NCBI GenBank assembly: GCA_036346275.1
Contig: CM070718.1
Span: forward strand, 52,394,188-52,458,187
Reading direction: 5' to 3'
Length of the DNA stretch: 64,000 nt
DNA from: Otatea glauca
Taxonomy: Eukaryota; Streptophyta; Magnoliopsida; Poales; Poaceae
Part shown: positions 24,138 through 35,670 of the stretch, piece by piece
Layout: each line of letters starts with the position of its first letter
Numbering within the stretch: the first letter of the stretch is position 1
Program-made: the position numbers and the translations under genes
Notes under the pieces: model-generated
The model's input: the letters and a program-made list of their open reading frames with translations, nothing else
Database searches by the model: none
Told to the model about the DNA's origin: nothing

Positions 24138-27100
24138 TCTCTTTGTGAGACCCGCTCGATAAACAGGAACCTCCATGTGATTACTGTGCTATTTCCTGGA
24201 TCAGTAGCTAGCACTCACATGTTTACAACAATTGCAATCACAACCATACCTCGCATAGATTAAAGCGGAAACTATTACATAAAGGAAAAGCTACAACTCA
24301 GAGAATAAAGCAGCAAAAGAAGCAATATCTTGTAGTTTGCCCATCCGACACGCAGGCAACTGACAGGGCATAAACTCCAGATAGAACACGACGAAGAAGA
24401 TCCCGCAACCTGCGACGAAAAGAGACTCGAAGCCTCGCTAACTTCCACCTAAAAATAATAATTAAGCAAGGGTGAGTACATTACGTACTCAGCAAGACTT
24501 GAGCAAAACCTATAATATATGCAGGCCATTTCAAAGGAAAGGCTAATACAGTTAATTTGCATAAAGCGAAATTGAATTGTAAAACAAGTTATCATTTGCA
24601 AACGGAATTTATAAAAGCAAATTGATTGATAAGAAATATATACAACAGTAAGTAATACTCACAGTCCTCCATGATGTGAGTTCGAAATAAACCAAACCAC
24701 AAGGTCCATCAATGTTAGCCCTTCAACATAAAGCAACAGTTGCTAAAACAAGTTCAGACCAAACCCAATTTTAGAAAATACCAAAGACTCTAGCATGGAA
24801 TAACGTCACCAAGTGTCCTTGACCGTGGATGCGGCTAATCGATTAGATTTACACTCTGCAGAGGTGTACACTTTACCCACAACGAATGATCAACCTTTTC
24901 GCCAGATCAATTAACACACTTCCTTTGGTGTGTCGGCAAGGAGATCATACAAAGCCGTTACATTATCTAGACGTGGCTTTACACCAGCCCGGGACGTTAA
25001 CCCTCGCCCTGAAAACAGAGACACTCACCCAAGCCATGGATCCACATTTATCACACACAACACCACGTCTCTGTCCAGAGCAAGGCGTACACCGTTGCAT
25101 TGGTATGTAGAAACCCCTACATACAGACCTGTCCGGAATGCCTGCAATCTCGCACCTTCCATAGATGCAAAGCCACATCTAAACAACTTAATTGGCTAAG
25201 ACTGTCCCACACCAGCCCTCGTGGTTGCACGAAAAACATGGATTCACCATCCCATCTCTCGGTCCTTAATCCGACACGGGCGATACTCCACCCTACACTA
25301 CGTGCAAACCCGTCTGCACATCCGGCTATTGCCAACAATCGCCCGCGTCAAACCATAGTTTTATTTTGGGTTTTTAACAAACTACCAGCAACCATTTTCC
25401 CAAAAAGGACCATTTAGGTTCCATATAAAACATTTTAGGAAACAATTTTAATCATGACCATCTGCCCCACAAAAGCTAAAGCATGGCTAAGCAAGGATAA
25501 CATGATCGCATATACCCAATTTGGCATTAAATAATGTCTAGCCCTATTCTATGGTTATCAAGGTTCACATTTCCATAATTATCAAGGAGTTTCATGTGAC
25601 AACAGGTATATCTACCAATCTCCCAAAATAGCGAATTTACAGAAAGTAAACGCATGCATGAAACAATTTGATGAACAAAAGGAATATAAAATACTGGGAT
25701 CAATATGGTCAAAGGGGCGCTTGCCTTGCTTAATCATTGCTTACGGTGAAGACGATGTCGCAATAGATGAAGTCGATGACGGAAACGGCAACATCGGGTT
25801 CTACACGTCGTTCAACGGAAATAAAGCAAATAAAAAGCTTTAATAAGGGTAAAAAGAAAACAGACAGCAAACCAAATAAAGATTCACTGCAGAAAACAGG
25901 AATGCTTTAGGATTTGAATTAGATAATTTCAGGACCTCATGAAATAGATAATTACACATTCACATAAATAGCGACTTTTATGGAGAACAAACACGGTTTC
26001 TCTTAAAGATTATCTATTCTTAAATTACGAATTCAAGAGGCTAAAATTATTTAGATTAATAGAACTAAAACACTAGCTAAAGGGGTTATGCGAATAGTAC
26101 TTAATCTGAAGTGATACTACACAAGGAATGATTTTGAATAAGGTACATTTGCTAAGTTAGGTTTTTGGACTTATTTATGGTTTCCCAGAAGGTTCTGGTG
26201 ATACAAATATACTAATTACAGATTTCTTCATTATTACAAAGTTTGCTTATTCATATTATGAAGCTCATTAAACATAATACTTAGGGTTATTTAGCTAATA
26301 GGATTTATACGCAAAACATGATGAAATAAGATTATTTCTTCGGAAATGGATAGCATATACTTTGAAGAATGTATCTAGGCTGATTTCATACACTTTGGTG
26401 TTTAGACGAGATATTATTTTCATGGCTGAGGACGCTTATGAAATATTAAAGGTTGTAACAATCATACTTTTTTTGGGTATTCAGCTATCAAGACTTAATC
26501 GAAACGTAAGTTGTAAATAAAATATTTTTCTAGAATATGGTAGACCATATCCCAAACATCATTTCTAAACTGATTTCCATAGTTCTTGCATTTAGACGAG
26601 AGGTTCTACGGATCGATGAAAAGCTTGATAGTTCAATTTACTACTCGATAAGGATTCAGTTTTTGATATAAGATTGCGACTACACCGTCTAGGATAATCT
26701 ACTCATTTTTCAGGTATTAACAGGGTATGACTTTAGAAGTGATTTAAAGTTGGTTTTGCGACAATTGGCTTTTATCCGAAATGTTTTTCCTATAAGCGAT
26801 CATTAGGGTTTAACATTATTTTATTTCAACCTAGCACAAACATAAGATATTTTTGCCTAATCAGCAAGGGTACTATTTTTTCAGAGCTACAGGATTTGGT
26901 TTCGTCAAATTTAGAGTTTATTTGTTAAAGTCATAACCATTTAAATCATGCAATTATTAACATTTTGACTATTAAACATTTACTGTTTTCTATAGTAAAC
27001 TTTAAATATTATTTGATATCTGAGATCCTTGCAATATTAGGAGTACAACAAAACTGATTTGGTGATTATTTGAATTCATTTGATCTCTCTATTGACTATT

Positions 27101-27529
27101 TGATTCTATATGCATGTACATATACATTTTATATTTAGATTATTTCATATTGTTAAAGATTGTTCAAATCAATCCACTTATTAATTATTTTGGAAAATTA
27201 TGGTATTCTACTTCCATGCTAATATTTAGAATCCAATTTTTACTTATTCCATATTTCTTTATTCAAATTATGCTTATTTGAATTTCCAAGGCAATGATTA
27301 CAATCTTTAATAGAAAGTAATTCAAACATAAATGAAATTTGAATATTTTAATATATTTGAACTTCTGGAAACATGTGTATTTCACTAAAATTGGTTTCAT
27401 CCATTTCTAAGTTTGTTTACAACATTTTAACATGTAGTATGTTTTTACCCTTTTCTTTCAAATTTGAATTTAAAATCTATCCAGTGAACATTTTCAAAAT
27501 GTTATTCCATATTCTGAAAGAACTAGATT

Positions 27530-27976
27530 TTAGGTGAATTTAGAATTTTGTTTCATTTCAATTGGAGTTACAACGCAAAATCTATAAGCATTTGAATCAA
27601 TTCGGGTATTGAAATAAACTGAAAATATTGAAAATACGCTTTCTCTATAGTGAAGGCGCCTTTTACCGTTTGCACTGAGGAGGACTTGACCGGCTGACAG
27701 AGGGGGCCTGCGGTGAAGTGAGGGAAAAACAGGGGCGGCGCTAGGGCTCGTCGGCGACGGCGCTCCGGCCAGGGTCCCGCCGAATGGGCAGCACGGTAGG
27801 CACCAGGGGGTCATGGCGCATCCGTGGGTGGTGTCGATCACCGGCGGGGACGGCCGGAGTGGGCTGCCACCGGCGGCATGCGGCGGAGGGAGGTGCGGTT
27901 CGCCGGGGAAGAAATGGAGTGAGTTTCCGGTTGAAACGGTAACGGCTTGAGCATTAGAGAGGTCAGGGGATTCCAT
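27530..27976 (-). CDS. LTR leader ORF, 148 codons (5' LTR copy)
   Basis: The counterpart of 17187-17633, of equal length, open throughout, with the same ATG context (ATG at 27974-27976). The few changes are mostly single substitutions. Because the LTRs are copies, similarity between these two says little about selection. The comparison with 45096-45269 is the informative one. This is the copy that would lie downstream of an active element promoter (TATA at 28291-28298). Confidence 0.35.
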   Translation of the reverse strand: MESPDLSNAQAVTVSTGNSLHFFPGEPHLPPPHAAGGSPLRPSPPVIDTTHGCAMTPWCLPCCPFGGTLAGAPSPTSPSAAPVFPSLHRRPPLSAGQVLLSANGKRRLHYRESVFSIFSVYFNTRIDSNAYRFCVVTPIEMKQNSKFT

Positions 27977-28290
27977 TTTACCGGTTGGCCGGGCCGGAGC
28001 TTGGCCGAGGAAGCGTTCCACCGAGCGGCCGGAGTTGAAGAAGAAGGCGCAAGGTGCGGCGGCTCTGCAGGCGAAGAGGAATAGAATTTCGACTTGCTTA
28101 GTAATCTATGGTGCCAAGTGAAGATAGAGGAAGAATCAATTTCAACAATTGTTACCGATTTTGCTCAATTCACTGACTTCCCCTCTTTTCGGGTTTTCCG
28201 GCGAAATGGCGAAGAACAAGGTTTCAAGCTTCTGTGTTTGGTTTATGGAGTGAATGAGAAGAAGGGAGTCTCAATGCGACGCTTCTAAGG

Positions 28291-28298
28291 TATTTATA
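28291..28298 (-). promoter_or_regulatory. LTR TATA box (5' LTR copy, element promoter)
   Basis: TATAAATA on the minus strand within GGCTATAAATACC, matching 17948-17955 in the other LTR. Transcription from here would run leftward through the leader ORF into the internal domain. Confidence 0.6.
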
Positions 28299-29409
28299 GC
28301 CGAGAGGAGTCGGTTCCGCAGGGTTTGGACGGAGAAGAGGAGTTGCGGTTCGGTTTGGACAAGGTGGCATGAGCTCTGGCGTCCGGACAAGGCAGGGCAT
28401 GGCGCGGGAGACAGAGAGGACGGCAAGGCGTGGCTCTGGTCAACTGGAATTGGTGCGGCAATGCACTGAATCGAGCGCGGACAGGCAAGACCGGGCAAAG
28501 GATCGGGAGAAGGAGCGAGTACTCGGCTGCGAGGAGAAAAGAAAAAAAAGGAGAAGGGAAAGAGTGGCTGACGGCTGGGCCCGGGGGTCAGCGAGACAGG
28601 GCAGAGGAGATAAACTTCACGCAGACAGCTCCATGTGATCGTTCAAATCGCTATCAAATCAGTGTGTGATTTTGTGAAACGTTTTGACCAGACTCTCCTA
28701 GTAGTTTGCAACGCCCAGTAAAAATTTTGGATTAAAATATCTTACACTGAATTAACTAAAATTCTGACACTGTACATCTACCAAAATTTCCATTTCGGGT
28801 TTTCATTTATTTAAAGGTTCAGAACATATTATTTACTTTCTAAACTTTTTGTAGTAGTTTGTATTGGGTTAATAATGTCCCTATAAAAATTTAAAGTCAA
28901 AATATTAGGTAATTATTTTATAAAAATTTTGACATGGAAATTTTCAGATTTTCAATGCCGCTGTTTTTGAATTTTTAGAAGGTCTAAATGACATGATAAA
29001 TTCTTGATATTTTTACCAGTGGTAAATATTGTATTGTGGGAATCATGGTAAATTTTCCAGGTGTAGATGATTTTCGAAAATTTTATAATAAATCTGTCCT
29101 TGCACTATTTGGAGATCAAAGGGATGTTTTTTCAACTTTTTATTCACTATGCTATGCATTAAAAATTCATATACCAGCTAAAATGATTTTAAATATATAA
29201 ACTTTTCAAGATTTTACTTTTACCTTTTATCTTCTTACCATTTTACCATTTCCCATTTACTAATTCTATTTGTTGGATTTCTATACACTACAAAATTCCA
29301 AAGAAATTTAAATAAGAGCAAATAAAGCCAATAAAACTCGTAAATAAATATTTTCAAATTTAAAATATTTATTTTTATATTATTTTATTTTTCGGGATGT
29401 TACAGAGGT

Positions 29410-30424
29410 CAATTGGACTGAAGATAACAGAGATCGGAAATTTTGAATTCAAAATTTGACCTTTCGCCGGGCTTAGAGAAGAAATGATTGCCGACAGAGC
29501 TCCTACTAGAATTTTGAAAATATGATTTTACCATATGCAAAGGGCACTCATAAGAAGCTCCAGTAAAAATTTGAGGACAAATGGAGGTCGGGAGCAGCCG
29601 GGAGAGCACACCGAAAGTTTGCCGGAGTTCGGAAAGAATGGCTTCCATAGGGAGATCTGGTGGATGGATTGGAACAACTCCAAGCTGAGGATGTACTGAA
29701 CGAGAAGGGGAACATGGGGTTCGATTCTAGGACAATCGGACCAGCGGATCGTTGGGAAACGCTCGCCAAAGTTTTTGTCGGAATAGTAACTCAGATCGCG
29801 CGGAGTAAAATGAAGAAACAGTGGACTTTAATTGCGGATCGGTCGTGGATCGTAGCTATGTTGTATCAGAGTCGACGGGCACATCGTAGCGACGGGCGGA
29901 AGTCAAGCGGCGATTGAATGAACAGTAACCGCGAAAATAAATAAATACAGAAAACACTTAATTTTCCACTCAAAATTCGGATTAAATTCGGAAAAATAGT
30001 AATTAAATCATAATAAATTTGGGAATTTTTGTAGACAACAGTTTGAGAAAATAAATCATGAATAAATATTTTTCGATAATATTATATTGTTATTTTTCTT
30101 ACAGTAATTAATATAATGCCGAAAATTAAATAGGTTTGGGAAAAATAGAAAAATAGTTCTGAAAATTCTGGGGAAAATCTCAAAAATACTTTATAATATT
30201 TGTAAGCTAATAAAATTGGTTTCAGTATTTTTAGAGAATTTTGGAATTGGATTTGAATTTTGGATTTTTAGGATGAAATGGAATTTCCGGACGCGAATGG
30301 AATAAATTCCATTTTTGGATGGAAAGGAATGCCAGGTTAACTAAAATTCCAAAGAAAACCCAAATCCTTGAATTAATTAATTTAAATTAATTTTTAACAA
30401 AAGAACCAAAAATGGGATGTTACA
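29410..30424 (-). repeat. Chromovirus 3' LTR, part 2
   Basis: Continues the LTR cut at 13756 and matches about 40402-41419. It ends GATGTTACA, beside the polypurine tract. It includes a 79-codon frame (29409-29648, minus) also present in the other LTR at 40402-40641. Confidence 0.92.
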
Positions 30425-30440
30425 AACCTACCCCCCTTAG
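30425..30440 (-). other. Polypurine tract of the chromovirus
   Basis: The minus strand reads CTAAGGGGGGTAGGTT next to the 3' LTR. A 7-bp inverted repeat (GAATCTC/GAGATTC, 30444-30463) lies just inside it, as in the nested element. Confidence 0.8.
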
Positions 30441-30873
30441 AGAGAATCTCTACCCCGAGATTCGGACGGAGAAAGAAAGAGATCGGGAAACTCGGCTCTG
30501 AGGTCCTCTTCTCGCTCCCAAGTTGCTTCTTTCTCGGAATGGTTGCTCCACTGAACCTTGCAAAACTTGATCACTCGGCTTCTGGTTCGACGCTCAGCTT
30601 CATTCAAGATTTTGATCGATACTGGATACGACAGTCTTCTTTGAAATCCAATTTCTCCAAAGACATCTGTTCTTCTGGAATTCTGAGGCATTTCTTCAAT
30701 TGAGACACGTGAAATACGTCATGCACATCAGACAACTGTGGAGGAAGTTTCAACTTATAAGCAACTTCTCCTCTTCTGGCAACCACTGGAAATGGACTGA
30801 TATAGCGAGGTGTAAACTTCCCACTAACTCTGAAACGACGCATTCCCTTTAGGGGTGAAACTTTCAGATACAC
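30437..30873 (-). pseudogene. Chromovirus integrase C-terminus and chromodomain
   Basis: Two overlapping frames cover this end. The first (30604-30873) has MRRFRVSGKFTPRYISPFPV and DVHDVFHVSQLKKCL, the GPF/Y-type integrase tail. The second (30437-30691) carries RSRVIKFCKVQWSNHSEKEA and TWEREEDLR, a chromodomain-like module known in chromoviruses to guide integration to heterochromatin. A frameshift near 30680 separates them. It ends with SESRGRDSL immediately before the polypurine tract. Confidence 0.8.
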
Positions 30874-30954
30874 ATGATCACCAGGTGCAAAGCTTAAATC
30901 CCGACAACGATTATAAGCATAACTTTTCTACCTTGACTGAGCTGTTTTTAAATT

Positions 30955-31668
30955 CTAACGAATCACTCTCACTTGCTCTTCTGCTTCTTTCAGAATATCA
31001 GGCCCGATTACTTGTCCCCCCTCTGTCTCTTTCCAATACAACGGTGTTCGGCATTTTCTTCCGTAGAGAGCTTCGAACGGTGCCATCTTCAGACTTGACT
31101 GGTAACTGTTATTGTACAAGAATTCTGCATACGGCAAATTCTAATCCCAAGATGAACTGTATGTCAAAGCACAAGCTCTCAGCATATCTTCTAGTATTTG
31201 ATTTATCCTTTCCGTCTGGCCATCTGTCTGAGGATGGTAAGCAGTACTGAAGTTTAGTTTTGTGCCCAGAACCTCATGCAACTTCTGCCAAAACCTCGAG
31301 GTAAACTGGGAACCTCGATCTGACACGATCTTCTTTGGCACACCATGCAAACATACAGTTTTGGTCATGTATAGCTCATGAGTTTATCACCGTAATATGT
31401 TGTCTTCACAGAATAAAGTGTGCAACCTTAGTCAATCTATCCACAATAACCCATATTGAATCATATCCGGACTTAGTTCGGGAAGTCCGTGATAAAATCC
31501 ATTCATATCTCTTCCCATTTCCAAACAGAACTCGCAAAGGTTGCAATAAACCGCTGGTCTCGATGTTCTCGCTTTAACAAGTCGACAAATATCACAACGT
31601 GCCACAAAATCAAGAACTTCTCTTTTCATATTGGTCCACCAATATTTCTCCTTCAAATCTGCGTACAT
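30955..31668 (-). pseudogene. Chromovirus integrase, broken
   Basis: Three frames in series. 31432-31668 has the zinc-binding part (KYWWTNMKREVLDFVARCDIC). 31141-31368 has the catalytic core with SDRGSQFTSRFW and YHPQTDGQTERINQ, the Asp and Glu of the D,D-35-E triad. 30955-31137 follows with YAEFLYNNSYQSSLKMAPFE. Stops and shifts near 31140 and 31370-31430 break the gene; the first catalytic Asp region falls in the poorly preserved gap. Confidence 0.85.
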
Positions 31669-31742
31669 CTTGGTACTTCCTGATGAATAGAATAAACCGA
31701 ATCGTGGGCCTCCTTCAAAATTACATCTTTGATCTCTTTTGA

Positions 31743-32277
31743 TTAGGGACTACTATTCTTTTCCCGACTGCACAAGACCTTTCTCATCTTCGAAAAATTC
31801 AGAAATTTTTCTTTCTTCATACCATCTTTTAGGTATGTGATACCACTATCATTCTTTTGAGCCTCTCTGATCTGATCTTCCAGGGTTGAATGCACTTCGA
31901 CATTGAAAACGCAACCTTCATTTACCAATTCCAAGTTGAGTCGTCTGAACTCTTCATGAAGTGCTGGCTGACTTTCCTGAACCATAATATTGTTACAATA
32001 CCTTTTTCTGCTCAAAGCATCCGCAACAACATTAGCTTTTCCGAGATGATAATGGATACCAATATCATAATCTTTAACTAATTCCAACCATCCTCTCTGC
32101 CTCAAATTGAGATCCGGCTGAGTAAAAATGTATTTCAAACTCTTATGATCCGTATAAATCTCACATCGATTCCCAATCAAATAATGCCTCCAAATTTTGA
32201 GTGCGTACACAACTGCTGCTAACTCCAAATCATGAGTTGGGTAATTTTCTTCATGGGGTCGCAGTTGTCTTGAGGCA
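31743..32277 (-). pseudogene. Chromovirus RNase H, C-terminal part
   Basis: Reads ASRQLRPHEENYPTHDLELA, then YTDHKSLKYIFTQ and HYHLGKANVVADALSR, a typical chromovirus RNase H. The gene is cut at AGGCA (32273-32277) by the solo LTR, and its N-terminal part continues at 35370. The two parts join after the codons for IAYAL. Confidence 0.88.
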
Positions 32278-35200
32278 TGTAACATCCCAAAATTTGGTTT
32301 AATTGAGTTTTATTGCTTAAATGTGCATTTGAGATTTTCTGGAATTTATTTGGATTTTTCTGGATTTATTTGAATTAAATTCAAATCAAGTATTGCCTTT
32401 TATTCAAATCTATTTAAATCTGTGCGAAGTTAAAATAAAGTTTTGCCAAAAATATTTTATTTGAGTCCAGAATGTTTCAAAGTATTTTTGAAAATTTTCT
32501 GGGATTTTTCCTGATTATTTATTTGTCTAAAATCAATTAAGTGAATTTCTAGAATTATTTAAATTAATAAAGTTCTAAAAATCATTGGAGCAGATGGGTG
32601 AAGCCCAATAATGTGCGCTGATGCTCGCTTGCGCGCCCGGTCCGCCCGTGAACCTCTGGGGAAAACCCTAGATCGAGAGTCGTTAGGCGCGATCCAACGA
32701 TCGAGGAAGGCCGCGTGTGCGCCTTGTCTTGGCCGTCGGATCGTGGACACGCGTCGCATCGTCGTTCTTCGCCTCCGATGCGAACTCGAGTCCGCCGCCG
32801 TAACGACTCGGACTTCCCGCCGTAGAGCTCGAACGCCGAGGCTATAAAGGAGGGTACTCGCCGAGGTTCCTCGTGAGCGACCGCGTGTTTTGGTCGGACC
32901 CGTTTAGCGAGGAACGCCGTGGTGAGCGCAAGGAAGCTCGTCGGAGTTGAAGTCCGCACCGCCGCGTTTTTGCCTTGGATCATCGCCGATCGGTGGTCTT
33001 CGACGCCTTGGTTCCGATTCGAGCTCGCCGAGGTGCACCGCGTTAGCTACGCCACTTCTTCACGTCGGGACACGCCAAACGCCGCCGCCAAGCTTCTTCT
33101 TCCTCTCGGTGGATCTTCGCCGCCGCTTGCCGTGAGCCGGGTGAGTTCGGGCCGTTGGATCTTGGACCGAGGGCGCCGATTTCGCCGCGGAATGCGTGTC
33201 GATAAGCCACGCCATCGCCAGCGCAAGCCGCCGGATCGGTGATGGAAGGCCCAGATCGCGCCGCTATCGAGCCAATCGATGCGCGCGCGTGGCACACGGA
33301 GCCCAAGAGACGTGAGCCGAGTCCACCGTGGGTCGACGCAGCCGTGGACCCACCCATAGACCGAGGCCACGTGGCGACATTTGGTTCGGCTGGATCAAGG
33401 GTCGACGCCACGCCGACGCCATGCTTGCGTCATAAAGATATTTTCAATTGGAAAATAATCCGATTGAAATTCGTGATGATGACGTCATCATGAGGTCACG
33501 CTGACGTCATAAATCGCTTTTTCGCTTTAAAAGTAAATCTGTTAAATTCGATTTTCGATTTTCGTATTTTCGATTTATTTCAAACTTCAAAAGGCTATAT
33601 CTTTTGCATCTTAACTCGGATTTGAGTGATTCAAATTTCAAAAAATTTGTATAATTGAGATCTATTTAATGATGAATTTTATTTGATTTTTGGAGTTCAT
33701 TTGCTCTCTGTTTTGGTATTTATTTGCTTTTCTCTTGATGCAGTGCAGCGTGAGACGTTGAATTGTGCGACGCTTCGGAGGAAGATCCAGCAACTCAAGA
33801 GCAAGTTCCAGAACCAGATCAGGACCTATTCCAAGGCAAGTTGTGCTTTGATCATGTTGAACCCATGTTTATAAAATTGCTATGTCTGAGTTACCTTATT
33901 GCATATATTTCAAATATACAACTGTTTTAAATTAGATTGGGTTTAGCTAATACACCAGATTGATCTATACCCTACCTTGTCATTGTATGCCATGATCCAT
34001 TTTCACCCTAGATTGGTTAAATATAGTTGGTTAATAATTATAATCAACATTGGAGGATTAGTTCGTATTAGTTGCTTAGCCTTGCCACGTCATCACATGT
34101 GTCAGAATCATTGATAATTAATTTTGATTAATGGAATATGGAACAATGTTATGAACTTGTGTGTCATGTGGGATCACACGATGAGATTGAGTTGTTGTGG
34201 CGAGTCATGTCACGCAACGATGTTGAATTGTTGATGGCACGTGGTGCTTGGTAATCAACGGGTGATAATCATTTAGATTGGGGCAAGTGACAAGGCGAGT
34301 ATGCCAAGGTGGGCCTGATGGGCGAGGGTATGTGGATGTCTTGCCTTGATCACACTAAGGACTTAACCTTGCAAGCCTTTGACTGAGTCAATCATGCAAC
34401 CACATGTCCGTATGGGCCACCTAGCCGAGTAATTTGCAATGTCTTAATTTTGGTACTATCGTGGTCGGTGTGAGTTCCCGAGTTATGGTGTAATTCACAT
34501 GGCGCAAGAGGGGGCCGGATGTGGTAACCAGTCCCACCAAAGTTGAAACCTTAGCGGGTAGTATCGGGTTAAGCTGCACCATTGTAAAGGCTTTGTTATG
34601 ATCACTCGCCTTGGTGGTATTTGGTTGTATCACGTGGTAAAGTGCATAACCTCCGTAGAGTGTGAAACTATTCGGATAGCCGTGCTCATGGTATTGAGCA
34701 ATGCTCGGAATTACGCTTAAGGGTTAGCTTAATTAATTGGACAACATGGTTGGGATGGCGGGATGCCATATGGAAGATGGAATTTGACTTAGGATTGGAA
34801 ACTTGGTTTACTTAAGAAATATTGAATTTATTTATTTATTATCATTATTTGTTTTACATTCTTTACAATCTATTTATTGTATTTGTTCATAAATGTCGCT
34901 TATTGCAAAATAGCCATGATAGCCTATCCATTGGAATAAGCCTTACATATAGATACATAGAATTGCATTCATGCACAATTTGTTGAGTGCTTTAAGTACT
35001 CACCCTTGCCAAACAACAATAATCAACAGTTGAAGAATCTACACCTGTGTTGGAAGATGAAGTCCAGGAGGACACGAGTCATTAGGGTCCGAGCCTTGTC
35101 GGTTGCTGTGGTGAATCGATGAGCTAACTACGCTTCCTACTTTCCACGCTTAATTACTAGTTTATATTTTCAGTCTTGCCCTGCGTGGCTTAATAATGTA

Positions 35201-35369
35201 AGTTGGTCATAAGATCATACATTTAGCTATATCAATAAATGAACTATTATTCTATTATCGTTGTGTATGATGTGATATGTAAAAATGTTAAGCTGTGTGC
35301 ACTAGCGTTGATCCTGGGACTAGTGCGGTAAACACAGTGGGTTCGAATCAGTGGATTCGGGTCCTCACA
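32278..35369 (+). mobile_element. Solo LTR, 3.1 kb, opposite orientation, inside RNase H
   Basis: Begins TGTAACATCCC and ends GGGTCCTCACA, with a perfect AGGCA duplication (32273-32277 and 35370-35374). No internal domain or second LTR is seen, so it is a solo LTR. A TATA box (TATAAAGG) at 32843-32850 is followed by a GC-rich leader (about 32870-33430) and then AT-rich DNA. A possible 3' splice site (CTCTTGATGCAG) ends at 33743, followed by a short open helical segment with RRKIQQLKSKFQNQ. The many GC-rich open frames in 32559-33493 overlap on both strands and are not taken as genes. Confidence 0.9.
32843..32850 (+). promoter_or_regulatory. TATA box of the solo LTR
   Basis: TATAAAGG within GAGGCTATAAAGGAGG, 565 bp from the LTR start, immediately ahead of the GC-rich leader. 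Confidence 0.55.
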
Positions 35370-35670
35370 AGGCATAAGCTATGACTTTACCTTCTTGCAT
35401 CAATACACATCCGAGACCTTGCTTTGAAGCATCGCAGTAAACTTCAAAATACTTATGAATATCCGGCAGAACAAGTACTGGTGCTGAAGTTAACCTCTTC
35501 TTCAATTCCTGAAAACTTTGTTCACAAGATTTAGTCCATTCAAACTTCTTCTCCTTCTTCAAAAGTTGAGTGAGAGGTCTCTCTATCTTGGAAAAACCTT
35601 CAATAAAATGCCGATAATAGCCTGCTAATCCAAGAAAACTTCTAATATCCGGAACTGACTTGGGTTGCTT
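35370..35670 (-). pseudogene. Chromovirus RT connection and N-terminal RNase H
   Basis: Holds KKFEWTKSCEQSFQELKKRL and YFEVYCDASKQGLGCVLMQE, the RNase H start with its first Asp, ending at IAYAL where the solo LTR cuts. The RT connection (SVPDIRSFLGLAGYYRRF) is readable just upstream, beyond a TGA at 35671-35673. Confidence 0.85.

Larger units (their letters stand above)
19057..24143 (-). other. Internal domain of the LARD-like element, no recognisable coding
   Basis: About 5.1 kb without any gag, protease, RT, RNase H or integrase motif in either orientation that I can find. The longest minus-strand frame is 21212-21682 (156 codons), which has no recognised similarity or repeat structure. 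An AT run lies at about 20044-20060. The left edge retains the sequence that ends pol in the neighbouring chromovirus family (an AGATTTGCAAGG segment beside the PPT), so it is probably derived from a pol-bearing ancestor. Confidence 0.6.
13757..29404 (-). mobile_element. Non-coding long-LTR retrotransposon (LARD-like), nested in the chromovirus LTR
   Basis: The target duplication GAGGT (13752-13756 and 29405-29409) flanks it. Ends are TGTGAGACC and GATGTTACA. LTRs are 13757-19056 (5300 bp) and 24144-29404 (5261 bp). The internal part is 19057-24143 (5087 bp), with a PBS-like TGGTATCGAGC at its right end and a polypurine tract at its left end, so transcription is on the minus strand. No gag or pol domain is recognisable. 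Long LTRs around a noncoding interior fit the LARD class of non-autonomous elements. Its termini, PPT and PBS type match the surrounding chromovirus, the likely helper type. Confidence 0.9.
24144..29404 (-). repeat. 5' LTR of the LARD-like element (5261 bp)
   Basis: Partner of 13757-19056. It lacks a 54-bp stretch that the other copy has (15654-15707). The missing piece is bounded by direct repeats of CTAAAATTAT, as expected for a deletion by slippage or recombination between short repeats. Confidence 0.93.

Noticed and set aside
32559..33493. Several overlapping GC-rich frames on both strands, up to 133 codons.
   Set aside because: They lie in the GC-rich leader of a solo LTR, overlap each other and have no family resemblance; high GC keeps stops rare.
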